DNA of 64,000 bases from Staphylococcus devriesei (lineage in GTDB: Bacteria > Bacillota > Bacilli > Staphylococcales > Staphylococcaceae), in NCBI RefSeq assembly GCF_002902625.1, contig NZ_PPRG01000003.1:1-64000 (forward strand), given 5' to 3'. Below the pieces are notes generated by a model. It saw only the letters and a program-made list of their open reading frames with translations. It ran no database searches and had not been told where the DNA came from. Positions 56,372 through 64,000 of this stretch are shown here, one piece after another; position 1 is the first letter of the stretch, and each line of letters begins with the position of its first letter. Made by a program: the position numbers and the translations under genes.

Positions 56372-57937
56372 TTGAATAAGCGCATGTTATCTACCCTTAC
56401 CATGTGCGCTACGCTGATTTTAAGCGGTTGTGCTCCACATCACCATGATAATGATAAAGAAGTTAAGGTGTCATTACCTCGTGAATTTAATCCTAAGCAG
56501 CTTGATGCTCAAGGCTTCGATGCCCCTATGCCAGTGTATAGCGCAGTATATCAATCTCTTGTAAAGTATGGTAAGAATGGCAAGATTGAGCCTGGTCTCG
56601 CAACATCATGGGATGCTTCAAATGATGGTAAAGATTACATATTCCATCTTAAGCACGATGTGAAATTTAATGATGGATCTCAATTTGACGCGTCGGCGGT
56701 CAAATTTTCAATAGAAAGAGCGAAGGCTACAGATACGACAGACCCTATGGAAACGTTAGACAAGTTACAATCTGTGACAGTGAAGGACAAATATACAATC
56801 GAGATTAAATTGAAAGAACCCTCCAACCAAGTCTTACCAGAATTAACACAAATCAGACCGCTTCGAATCATGAGCCCCCATGCGGTTAAAGATGAAAAAA
56901 CAACAGGCAAGTTCGAGAAAGCAATTGGTACAGGACCATTTAAAGTCGCTGAGTCAACAAATGAAACTGTAACATTTAAACCGAATAAATATTATCGAAA
57001 CGGCCACCCTTTGGACTACAATTTAACCTTCCAGTCAATTGAAGATAGTGATTCACGTCATCTCGCTATAGAAAGTAACTCGATTGATATTACAGGTGGC
57101 GCGTTAGGTCAAATGACGCCACAACAGGTTAAAGAATCTCAACGTAGCGAGAATTTAAAAGTACATAAGTATCCAAGTACTGAAACACAATTTATGGGCT
57201 TTAATCCTCAACACAAAGTACTACAAGATAAAAAAATGCGTGAAGCTATTAGCAAGGCAATTGATACAAATGAACTTTCTTCAAATAAGAAGTTGAAGGG
57301 TTTATTCCAAAGCGGTGTACAATATGTTAATTCTGACAATCAACACAATCATCGATACGCGCCTAAGGAATCAGAGAAATTGATTAAAGAATTAGGTTAC
57401 AAGAAGAATTCGAATGGCTATTTTGAAAAGGATGGCAAGGTGCTTTCCTTAAAATTGGCACTTCAAACAGATGAGTTCCCAGAATGGAAAACGAAAGCCG
57501 TAATTATGCAACAAGCATTGAAAAATATAGGTATTAAGTTAGATATTAACGTGTTAGACGCCCAAACGTACTATGAAACTTTAACGGTACGTAAGGACTT
57601 TGATCTTATTTACTATCGTACTTATACCAACGCTTTAATGCCGTATAATTTCCTCAATGCGCGCTTCAAACAGGCTGATCAACAACCCGGCGCTTTTGCG
57701 GATGACGCGAAATTAACCAGCATGATTAAAGAATTCTCATCTATTATAAATATGAATCAGCGTCAACAAGCGTTCGATAGACTATCCAATTATATCGATA
57801 GTCAATACTTAGTCGTCCCTATTTCTTATCCCGACGAAACGTTTGTGACAAGTCCGAAGATTAAGCATTTCCAATTTTCAGGACAGACGGACGCACCGAT
57901 AAACTTCGATAAATTGAAGGTGTCAAATCATGATTAG
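56372..57937 (+). CDS. nikA: Nickel/peptide ABC transporter substrate-binding lipoprotein (NikA-like)
   Basis: 521 residues from the TTG at 56372 (AAGGTA site). Lipobox ILSGC with Cys20, followed by APHHHD. SBP_bac_5 fold (GLATSWDASNDGKDYIFHLKHDVKFNDGS, GTGPFKV). Closest in type to staphylococcal NikA (Opp5A), which takes up nickel bound to small chelators such as histidine and feeds urease. The family also includes oligopeptide and staphylopine-metal binders, so the ligand is an inference from the nearby urease. Its stop overlaps nikB by eight bases. Confidence 0.78.
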   Translation: MNKRMLSTLTMCATLILSGCAPHHHDNDKEVKVSLPREFNPKQLDAQGFDAPMPVYSAVYQSLVKYGKNGKIEPGLATSWDASNDGKDYIFHLKHDVKFNDGSQFDASAVKFSIERAKATDTTDPMETLDKLQSVTVKDKYTIEIKLKEPSNQVLPELTQIRPLRIMSPHAVKDEKTTGKFEKAIGTGPFKVAESTNETVTFKPNKYYRNGHPLDYNLTFQSIEDSDSRHLAIESNSIDITGGALGQMTPQQVKESQRSENLKVHKYPSTETQFMGFNPQHKVLQDKKMREAISKAIDTNELSSNKKLKGLFQSGVQYVNSDNQHNHRYAPKESEKLIKELGYKKNSNGYFEKDGKVLSLKLALQTDEFPEWKTKAVIMQQALKNIGIKLDINVLDAQTYYETLTVRKDFDLIYYRTYTNALMPYNFLNARFKQADQQPGAFADDAKLTSMIKEFSSIINMNQRQQAFDRLSNYIDSQYLVVPISYPDETFVTSPKIKHFQFSGQTDAPINFDKLKVSNHD

Positions 57938-58889
57938 TATCGTAAAACATTTCATTAAGTTAATTATTTATTTAGTTGTCATTTCATTTATTCTATTTGT
58001 ACTATTGGAAAATACTACCGGCAACCCGGCCATTCAGTACTTACAAGAACATGGCGTCGCACAAATTACGCCTGAACGCATTAAAATGGCACAAGATAAG
58101 TTAGGCCTAAGTCAAGCTATGCCTATTCGTTACGTCCAGTGGCTAGGCCATGCTTTGACTGGGGATTTGGGAACAAGTTTTAGTAATGGTGAACCTGTGA
58201 CTGACCGCATTACTCAGGCTATTGTTCCAACACTTAAACTTATTATAGGTTCAGCCATTATCTTGTTCCCTCTAGGTTATATTATTGGTTATCTTTGCGG
58301 GAACCATCCGCGTAAAAAGTGGGCAATCATTACTACGCGCGTATCTCAAATCATTACATCATTGCCTGAGTATTGGTTAGCGATTATCTTTATTTACTAC
58401 TTTGGTGTTAAATGGCATCTCTTTCCGTTTGTAGGTAGTAATAGTTGGCAGTACTTCGTTCTTCCTATCACTATTTTAGTGTTAGTTGAAGGCAGTCATA
58501 TGGTGTTATTGAGCAGTCATCTTTTTGAACAGACACTTCATAGCCAACCATATCAATTAGCTCAATTGCGCCATTTCAAGTTAAAGGATCGGATTTACGT
58601 TCAACTAAAAGAAATATTAGCGCCATTATTAACAATTACCATTAATAATTTTATCCATTTATTTAGCCGTATCATTATTCTCGAAGTCATCTTCAGTATT
58701 TCTGGTTTAGGAAAATTATTAATTAATGGTATCAATTTACGTGATTATCCACTAATCCAAGGGATACTAATGATGATTATTTTAATGATTATGATATTAA
58801 ATTTCTTCGGCGACTTATTACTTGAAAAAAGTGACCCTCGTCTAAGAATGTCTAAAAAGTCAGGAGGCCGTGTGACATATGAAGATTAA
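57930..58889 (+). CDS. nikB: Nickel/peptide ABC permease NikB-like
   Basis: 319 residues, six membrane segments, DppB type. N-terminal helix then an outer loop (GLSQAMPIRYVQWLGHALTGDLGTS), and the EAA-like loop near residues 205-225. The C-terminus ends in GRVTYED. It overlaps nikA by 8 bases and nikC by 11, so all five genes are coupled. Confidence 0.82.
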   Translation: MISIVKHFIKLIIYLVVISFILFVLLENTTGNPAIQYLQEHGVAQITPERIKMAQDKLGLSQAMPIRYVQWLGHALTGDLGTSFSNGEPVTDRITQAIVPTLKLIIGSAIILFPLGYIIGYLCGNHPRKKWAIITTRVSQIITSLPEYWLAIIFIYYFGVKWHLFPFVGSNSWQYFVLPITILVLVEGSHMVLLSSHLFEQTLHSQPYQLAQLRHFKLKDRIYVQLKEILAPLLTITINNFIHLFSRIIILEVIFSISGLGKLLINGINLRDYPLIQGILMMIILMIMILNFFGDLLLEKSDPRLRMSKKSGGRVTYED

Positions 58890-59646
58890 ACATTGGATAT
58901 GGCCGATCATTATAATTATTTTAGCGCTACTCGCCTATTTGTTATACGATAAAGCGAACACTATTCATCAATCCGAAGCGCTACTACCACCTAGTCTGAC
59001 TCACTTACTAGGTACCGATCACTTAGGACGTGACTTTTTAACACGACTATTTGTAGGCAGCATTGTCACACTTGGTTTAACTACTTTAATTTTAGTTGGC
59101 ACCGTGTTATTAGGTCTTATGTTAGGGTTAGTATCAGCGCTTGTCGGTAAATGGCTTGATTCTGTGTTGATGGCTTTAGCTGATATGTTAATCGCTTTAC
59201 CTGCAATTATTATTGCCCTTGTGATATTAGGATTTATGAATAATTCTGTGCTCGGTTTATGTTTCGCTTTGATTATTGGATGGCTCGGTCGCTATTTACG
59301 TTACTTTAGAAACTTGGCACGCGATGCTAAAACGCAACCTTTCGTGAAATACGCATCATTAAGTGGCTTTTCAAAATTACAAACAACGATTTATCATATC
59401 GTTCCACACCTATTAAGCAACGTGATGGCGCTGATTACTGCAGATTTCGGTAAACTCATGCTTAGTATTTCCGGCCTAGCCTTCATCGGATTAGGCGTTA
59501 AGCCACCGTTACCTGAATTAGGTGCCATTTTATTTGATGGCAAAAGTTATTTCTATTCTGCACCATGGTTATTCTTCTTCCCAGGTGTCCTGTTAGGAGG
59601 TTTCGCACTCATATGTCAACTACTCAACCGTCGCTACATTCGTTAA
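58879..59646 (+). CDS. nikC: Nickel/peptide ABC permease NikC-like
   Basis: 255 residues, DppC type. The GTDHLGRDFLTRLFVGS motif follows the first helix, and ALADMLIALPAIIIALVIL and the C-terminal GLGVKPPLPELGAIL are typical. It is shorter than most DppC proteins (about 280), with a trimmed N-terminus. The 3' 34 bases overlap nikD. Confidence 0.82.
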   Translation: MKIKHWIWPIIIIILALLAYLLYDKANTIHQSEALLPPSLTHLLGTDHLGRDFLTRLFVGSIVTLGLTTLILVGTVLLGLMLGLVSALVGKWLDSVLMALADMLIALPAIIIALVILGFMNNSVLGLCFALIIGWLGRYLRYFRNLARDAKTQPFVKYASLSGFSKLQTTIYHIVPHLLSNVMALITADFGKLMLSISGLAFIGLGVKPPLPELGAILFDGKSYFYSAPWLFFFPGVLLGGFALICQLLNRRYIR

Positions 59647-60386
59647 CGCCATTACTTCATTTTGAAAATGTCTCAGTCTACGACGGCGAAGCAACATTAT
59701 TAAATAACGTGAATTTAGAAGTGTTAGAAGGAAGCTTTCATTGCTTAGTAGGCGAAAGTGGAAGCGGTAAATCATTATTAACACGTACTGCACTTGGCAT
59801 GCGTCAACCTCAATTGCGCTACGAAGGTCAAGTTGAAATAGATATAGATAATACCGATGCCATGTTTCAAGATACTAATAGCAATTTCTTTCAAAATGTT
59901 AAAATCCATAAGCACTTTGACGCGCTATTTGATTCATTAAATTCAACATCATCACGTAAAGAACAACATGAATTCGTAAAACGACAATTTACACACCTCG
60001 GTTTAGAACATCCACAAGAATTACTACATTATTTTCCTTTTCAATTGAGTGGAGGTATGGCGCAAAGGATTGCTTTAGTAATGTCTATCGTCCGTGAAGC
60101 GAAATTTCTTATAGCTGACGAACCTACTAGCGCATTAGACTATGAGAACCGAAATGGTTTAATGTGGCTCTTAAACCATGTTGTGCGTGAACATAACATG
60201 ACCATTCTGTTTATTACGCATGACTTAAGTTTAGCGATGGATTACGTTACACATATTAGCGTAATGCAGAATGGACAAATTATTGAAAGTGGAGAAGCTA
60301 AAGAGATTTTAGAGTCTCCTCAACATCCCTTTACACAACAATTGATTGAACTGGCGAATAGGAGAAATCGTTATGTTGCAGATTAA
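59613..60386 (+). CDS. nikD: Nickel/peptide ABC ATPase NikD-like
   Basis: 257 residues from the ATG at 59613, 12 bases after AGGAGG and inside nikC. Walker A GESGSGKS, signature LSGGMAQR, Walker B LIADEP. Lacks the long C-terminal oligopeptide/dipeptide domain of OppD, as is usual for NikD. Confidence 0.82.
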   Translation: MSTTQPSLHSLTPLLHFENVSVYDGEATLLNNVNLEVLEGSFHCLVGESGSGKSLLTRTALGMRQPQLRYEGQVEIDIDNTDAMFQDTNSNFFQNVKIHKHFDALFDSLNSTSSRKEQHEFVKRQFTHLGLEHPQELLHYFPFQLSGGMAQRIALVMSIVREAKFLIADEPTSALDYENRNGLMWLLNHVVREHNMTILFITHDLSLAMDYVTHISVMQNGQIIESGEAKEILESPQHPFTQQLIELANRRNRYVAD

Positions 60387-61008
60387 ACAGTTGAATAAGG
60401 CATTTTCAGAAAAAGAGATTTTTAAAAACTTTAATTTAGAAATAAATAAGCATGAAAATTTAATTATTAGTGGTGTAAGTGGGAGCGGGAAGTCTACCCT
60501 AGCTCAAATCATGGCAGGGTTAGATGATAATTACCAAGGAATTGTGAGCTACAACGACTTAACACTTGGTAAGGTATCGCGTCATGAGTGGATGAAACGT
60601 ATTCAATATGTCCCTCAATACAATGCGATGACATTAGATCCTCGAAAAACGGTGAAATGGACATTACAACAACCCTTGAAGAACTTTAATATTTCTTCTA
60701 ATGAGCATGAGACTAGATTAAATGATGTGCTATCTCAATGTAAATTAGATAGAGAATTGTTGAATAAAAAAGTAGGCACGTTAAGTGGTGGTCAATTTCA
60801 ACGGTTATGGATTGCTAAAGCATTGCTAGTTAATCCAGATATTCTCATTTTGGATGAAGCCACAACGAATTTAGATGTGATTAATGAGGAAATGATTATT
60901 CAAATGTTAGGAGAATTGAAAGATCTTCAATTAATTATCATTACGCATGATCCTTATTTATTACACAGCCTACCGGGTAAAAAGCTAACTATTGGCCAAT
61001 CACATTAA
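60373..61008 (+). CDS. nikE: Nickel/peptide ABC ATPase NikE-like
   Basis: 211 residues from the ATG at 60373 (AGGAGA). Walker A GVSGSGKS, signature LSGGQFQR, Walker B LILDEA. It is short, ending soon after the switch histidine (IITHDPYLLHSL). Overlaps nikD by 14 bases. Last gene of the operon. Confidence 0.82.
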   Translation: MLQIKQLNKAFSEKEIFKNFNLEINKHENLIISGVSGSGKSTLAQIMAGLDDNYQGIVSYNDLTLGKVSRHEWMKRIQYVPQYNAMTLDPRKTVKWTLQQPLKNFNISSNEHETRLNDVLSQCKLDRELLNKKVGTLSGGQFQRLWIAKALLVNPDILILDEATTNLDVINEEMIIQMLGELKDLQLIIITHDPYLLHSLPGKKLTIGQSH

Positions 61009-61022
61009 TTTACACTATAACG

Positions 61023-61064
61023 AAAGCTCGAAGATGTTCTAGAATACAATCTTCGAGCTTTGTT
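61023..61064 (+). terminator. Terminator of the nik operon
   Basis: A perfect 13-base stem (AAAGCTCGAAGAT and its complement), with a short T-rich end. Confidence 0.8.
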
Positions 61065-61070
61065 ATTAAT

Positions 61071-61166
61071 ACTTCGTATTGTTGGTTCCCTTTCCTGGGG
61101 GGACTGGCTAAGCCAAGGTCTTAGCCTAGCCCTGTTCCCCTAGGAGTGTCACCAACAATACTTCGT
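61071..61166. repeat. GC-rich nested hairpin element
   Basis: Outer arms ATTGTTGGT / ACCAACAAT, next CCTGGGG / CCCCTAGG and inner CTGGCTAAG / CTTAGCCTAG enclose a seven-base loop. AATACTTCG flanks both ends. It is far richer in GC than its surroundings. It recalls staphylococcal STAR-like intergenic elements, but the core differs from the published TGTTGKGGCCC form. A partial relative lies at 40916. Confidence 0.6.
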
Positions 61167-61250
61167 TAATTGCAATGAAATTTATATTGGAATCTTTAAA
61201 ATAATAGGAGACTGCCGTTTAAATTACCATGAAATTCAAGAAAGTGATAT

Positions 61251-61916
61251 TTACCACCAAAAGTTAGATAGAAATACCGATAAGATATTACTTAATGCAT
61301 GAATAACAATAGGAACTTCGAGCCGTTTAGTTTTTAAATATGCGATTACAAGTACTACGCCCGAGAGACCATAAATAAGCCATTCACTTATATTTGTAGG
61401 TCCATGTGCCCCTGCAAATAATATAACTGACACAACTCCCCCAATGATAGGTGCTCCTCTAAATACTCCTTTAATTAATAATCCTCGAAACATCACTTCT
61501 TCTATAATTGGACCTAAAATACCTATAGTTAATATTTGTAAATAAAACGGTATATGTTCAAAAGATGCATCCAAATCCTTTTGATTTGGCGGTGTTGGCA
61601 TAAATGACAAATATAAAAAATCAATCGCACTAACGACTACAAACGCAATAAGAATAAAGAGCCATTGTTTTTTAGTAAGCATACTAAAATTAAATAACTT
61701 CAACTTAAAAGCGTATAATAATAAGAAAGCGATGATTACAGCTAAAATAGCTATCCAGTAATACTGAGGTTTTTCAGCTAAAAATAGAATAAAAGTTTCG
61801 GCGATAAACATTACAATAATCATAAATATAGATTGAAGTAATAACTTCCAATAGGATTTATGTGAAATTTGAAATTCTTGTTGATGATTTTGTATTTTGG
61901 AAATCTTTTCCAACAT
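61251..61916 (-). CDS. CPBP family intramembrane metalloprotease (CAAX protease-like)
   Basis: 221 residues, about seven membrane segments. The ABI/CPBP motifs are present: EE-x-x-x-R in IIEEVMFRGLL, His in FAGAHGP and the late HALSN. S. aureus relatives include MroQ and Spd proteins, which act in quorum-sensing peptide handling and surface protein display. The target is unknown. Divergent from the next CPBP gene. Confidence 0.8.
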   Translation of the reverse strand: MLEKISKIQNHQQEFQISHKSYWKLLLQSIFMIIVMFIAETFILFLAEKPQYYWIAILAVIIAFLLLYAFKLKLFNFSMLTKKQWLFILIAFVVVSAIDFLYLSFMPTPPNQKDLDASFEHIPFYLQILTIGILGPIIEEVMFRGLLIKGVFRGAPIIGGVVSVILFAGAHGPTNISEWLIYGLSGVVLVIAYLKTKRLEVPIVIHALSNILSVFLSNFWW

Positions 61917-62082
61917 AATATTCCTCCTTTGTGATATTGCGTAATAAATAGATTTCTTAAAAATTTAAATAACTCATAACTTAACCCTTAACTAATATTG
62001 TAGAGTGTGTAAAATATATGTTACATTTAAAGAGAAGTATTCGTTTTCAAGTTTTACAATATTAAATAAAGGTGGGTTTAGC

Positions 62083-62901
62083 ATGAAAGAACGTGAAAAT
62101 ATGAATACACACTCCGCTACACCAGTTTCTCCTAATGAACACCAAACTAAGGAAGATGACTTACATAATGAAGAGAGCTATCCTAAAGGAAATAAGTTTG
62201 TTAGAGCCCTTATCTTTATTGGTTGGTTACTCCTCGCACAAATACCTTTAGTTACAATTCTTTTTATTTACAGCTTTTCTCTCTACATGGACCTATTAAC
62301 CGGTACTATTATCACTCTTATCTTTTTATTGTTAACAACAGTTATCACATGGTTTGTAAGAAGCTATTACAAACGTCATACATATGAACACCCTTCAAAA
62401 TTTAAAGGTAAAGATATTATAACTAATATCGGTTGGGCCTTTTTACTCCGTTTAATCGTTATTGGAATGAGTTATTTAATGTTATTTGCGACTGGGTCTA
62501 TGCAAACGCAAAATGATAAATTCTTACTCGGCGACATGAACGCGAATAAACCTACGCCTGACCAATTAGGCCAAATTTTTCCATTTATTGTTTTCGTGAT
62601 TGTTATAATTTTCGTTGCACCCTATTTAGAAGAACTTATTTATCGTGGCATCTTTAAAGAAACTTTATTTAAACGTTCACGTTTCTGGTTACCATTTATT
62701 TTGTCTTCATTAATCTTTGCCTCTCAACATGGTCTATCCAACTGGGTTGCAATTGTTATGTACACGCTCATGGGTATGATTTTCTACCTTGCTTATCATC
62801 GTCGTGGTAATGTGCGAGATAATATGATGGTTCACATGATTCATAACGGTGTAACAGGTGTCATTATGCTAGTGAGTTATTTTGTTTTATTATTTGGTTA
62901 A
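62083..62901 (+). CDS. CPBP family intramembrane metalloprotease
   Basis: 272 residues from the ATG at 62083 (AAAGGTGGG); an earlier in-frame start adds 26 residues without support. A hydrophilic N-terminus of about 40 residues, then six or seven membrane segments. Motifs LEELIYRGIFKE, SQHGLSNW and HMIHNGVTG carry the Glu and His residues of the active site. Longer and more charged at the N-terminus than its neighbours. Confidence 0.8.
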   Translation: MKERENMNTHSATPVSPNEHQTKEDDLHNEESYPKGNKFVRALIFIGWLLLAQIPLVTILFIYSFSLYMDLLTGTIITLIFLLLTTVITWFVRSYYKRHTYEHPSKFKGKDIITNIGWAFLLRLIVIGMSYLMLFATGSMQTQNDKFLLGDMNANKPTPDQLGQIFPFIVFVIVIIFVAPYLEELIYRGIFKETLFKRSRFWLPFILSSLIFASQHGLSNWVAIVMYTLMGMIFYLAYHRRGNVRDNMMVHMIHNGVTGVIMLVSYFVLLFG

Positions 62902-62994
62902 TAGGATAGCTAAAATAAACGCACCTCCTATGAATAACTTAACAAACTTTTGTTTAATCCAACCTTAAAGGTTTCTTAAAAAACTAGTGCAATA

Positions 62995-63043
62995 TAAAAG
63001 TGGTATTTCTATCTAATTTCAAATAGAAATAGCCACTTTTATT
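62995..63043. terminator. Bidirectional terminator between CPBP genes
   Basis: TAAAAGTGG(T)ATTTCTAT pairs with ATAGAAATAGCCACTTTTA. Confidence 0.75.
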
Positions 63044-63095
63044 TAAGGTATTATTTATCTTTTTAAGAGCTTGCACTTTGAGTATATCGAACTTT

Positions 63096-63932
63096 CTAGC
63101 TATTTAAAAATCGCTTTGTAGTTGTAACTTTAGGTTGTTTGAGTAAAATAAATATCACAATTAAATATCCTATAATTGATATCAATGAGACTTCATAGCC
63201 GAATTGCCCACCTGTAATAGCCATATTATGGTTACGAACCACATATTCCCAAATATTGTAGTTACTTTGCTTTTCAGTAATATGTAAAACCTGGAAAATA
63301 TTCCAAAAGAAATGCAACGTAATACTCGCCCATATTGTATTCGCTTTGTACGTTGCTAAACCAAACATTATTCCCACTAATGAGCCGCTAATAAGCAACA
63401 ATAAAAAGCTACTTACATTTAAGGCGCCGTTAAATAAGTGAAGTACTGCAAAGAATATTGCCGTAGATAAGATAGCTACTTTAATATTTGTCTTCTTCTC
63501 GATATACCCCATCAAAAGTCCTCTACATACGAGTTCTTCCACAAATGCACCAGCCATGGCTTGTACGAAAATCGGCCAAAAAAGTGTATGCAAGGTGTGA
63601 TGTATAGAATTAAAATGATGCACTTTAAAGTCACCAGGTACAAAAATTAAATAAATAGCATACACAAAGATAGATAATCCTATGCCTAATAAGATGAATT
63701 TCATTTGAATTCTTGGTGGTGTAATACGATAAGCGATTAATTTATCTTTCAATATTTTTTTAATAAAAAAACGAACAGTCACGAAAGCTAAAGCGATATA
63801 AACGACCGCCATTAATATGACGCCTATCCCTAGAAATGGAATAAGGGCATCACATAGCGAAGCAACACCGTTGGCTAGTCCCATAATAACAATGGCTAAC
63901 AAAAACATACCTATAATTTTCAAAAGTTTCAT
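63096..63932 (-). CDS. CPBP family intramembrane metalloprotease
   Basis: 278 residues, about eight membrane segments. Motifs VEELVCRGLLMGY, LHLFNGAL and LHFFWNIFQ. All catalytic Glu and His positions are present. Third CPBP gene in 2.7 kb. It differs from the other two in loops, so it is an old paralogue and not a recent duplication. Near the end of the window; its upstream control is partly outside. Confidence 0.78.
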   Translation of the reverse strand: MKLLKIIGMFLLAIVIMGLANGVASLCDALIPFLGIGVILMAVVYIALAFVTVRFFIKKILKDKLIAYRITPPRIQMKFILLGIGLSIFVYAIYLIFVPGDFKVHHFNSIHHTLHTLFWPIFVQAMAGAFVEELVCRGLLMGYIEKKTNIKVAILSTAIFFAVLHLFNGALNVSSFLLLLISGSLVGIMFGLATYKANTIWASITLHFFWNIFQVLHITEKQSNYNIWEYVVRNHNMAITGGQFGYEVSLISIIGYLIVIFILLKQPKVTTTKRFLNS

Positions 63933-64000
63933 AATTATTCTCCTAAGTGAATTGAACTCGTATCCATTTTTATCTTAGCACACTTCTTTACACAAAAATG

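Noticed and set aside
62902-62985. Minus-strand hydrophobic frame GWIKQKFVKLFIGGAFILAILLTK
   Set aside because: Looks like a tiny membrane peptide, but there is no start codon in the frame; at most a remnant.

Overview
The window is chromosomal DNA of a low-GC staphylococcus. The closest recognisable relatives of its proteins are staphylococcal: IsaB, SasF, Drp35, FhuD2, the urease/UT pair and a CHAP-domain wall hydrolase. Gene starts fit a Firmicute: strong AGGAGG ribosome sites, many TTG starts, compact operons and U-tailed hairpin terminators. The absence of strictly S. aureus loci here and the mix of genes suggest a coagulase-negative species, but I cannot name it. There is no rRNA, tRNA, CRISPR array, prophage or transposase.

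Layout. 0-13 kb is cell-surface genes: a decayed YolD-like gene, isaB, a Ser/Thr/Gln-rich membrane-anchored protein, a YhgE/Pip membrane protein, a glucosaminidase-CHAP wall hydrolase, a frameshifted YfcC-type permease, the LPATG surface protein SasF, a metallophosphatase and a LysR regulator. 13-19 kb holds an MMPL exporter with a very long hydrophilic tail, in an operon with an orphan OpuAC-type lipoprotein, followed by a TetR regulator. 19-24 kb holds a frameshifted MFS gene, a luciferase-like monooxygenase, msrA and a lipoprotein with a hendecad coiled coil. 24-32 kb is a tandem duplication of a phosphonate-type ABC importer (phnD-phnC-phnE1-phnE2). Both copies are damaged, but in different genes, so one full set of intact subunits survives across them. 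32-40 kb holds a 5'-nucleotidase-like enzyme, an XRE/DUF3169/ABC exporter cassette with a twin operator, arylamine N-acetyltransferase, a UvrA-like ATPase, a small membrane gene and fhuD2. 41-48 kb is ribokinase, the urea transporter yut and the urease operon ureABCEFGD. 48-56 kb holds pgcA, an Fst-type toxin-antitoxin, drp35, trhO, a choloylglycine hydrolase, an MFS gene with an in-frame stop, and pcp. 56-61 kb is a nickel/peptide ABC importer (nikABCDE type). 61-64 kb holds three CPBP (CAAX-protease-like) membrane proteins.

How genes work together. The urea transporter brings in substrate, UreABC hydrolyses it, UreEFGD loads nickel, and the Nik importer 8 kb away could supply that nickel. 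Two convergent genes, the choloylglycine hydrolase and the MFS exporter, each carry a Fur-like palindrome over the promoter, so they may answer to iron.

Most notable are: (1) the complementary decay of the two phn operons; (2) a type I toxin-antitoxin of the Fst family between pgcA and drp35, read directly from the toxin peptide, the antitoxin promoter, the two antisense repeats and the shared terminator; (3) the Fur-box pair; and (4) the MMPL tail. Six genes are broken by stops or one- or two-base shifts, some in short homopolymers, so sequencing error must be excluded for those.
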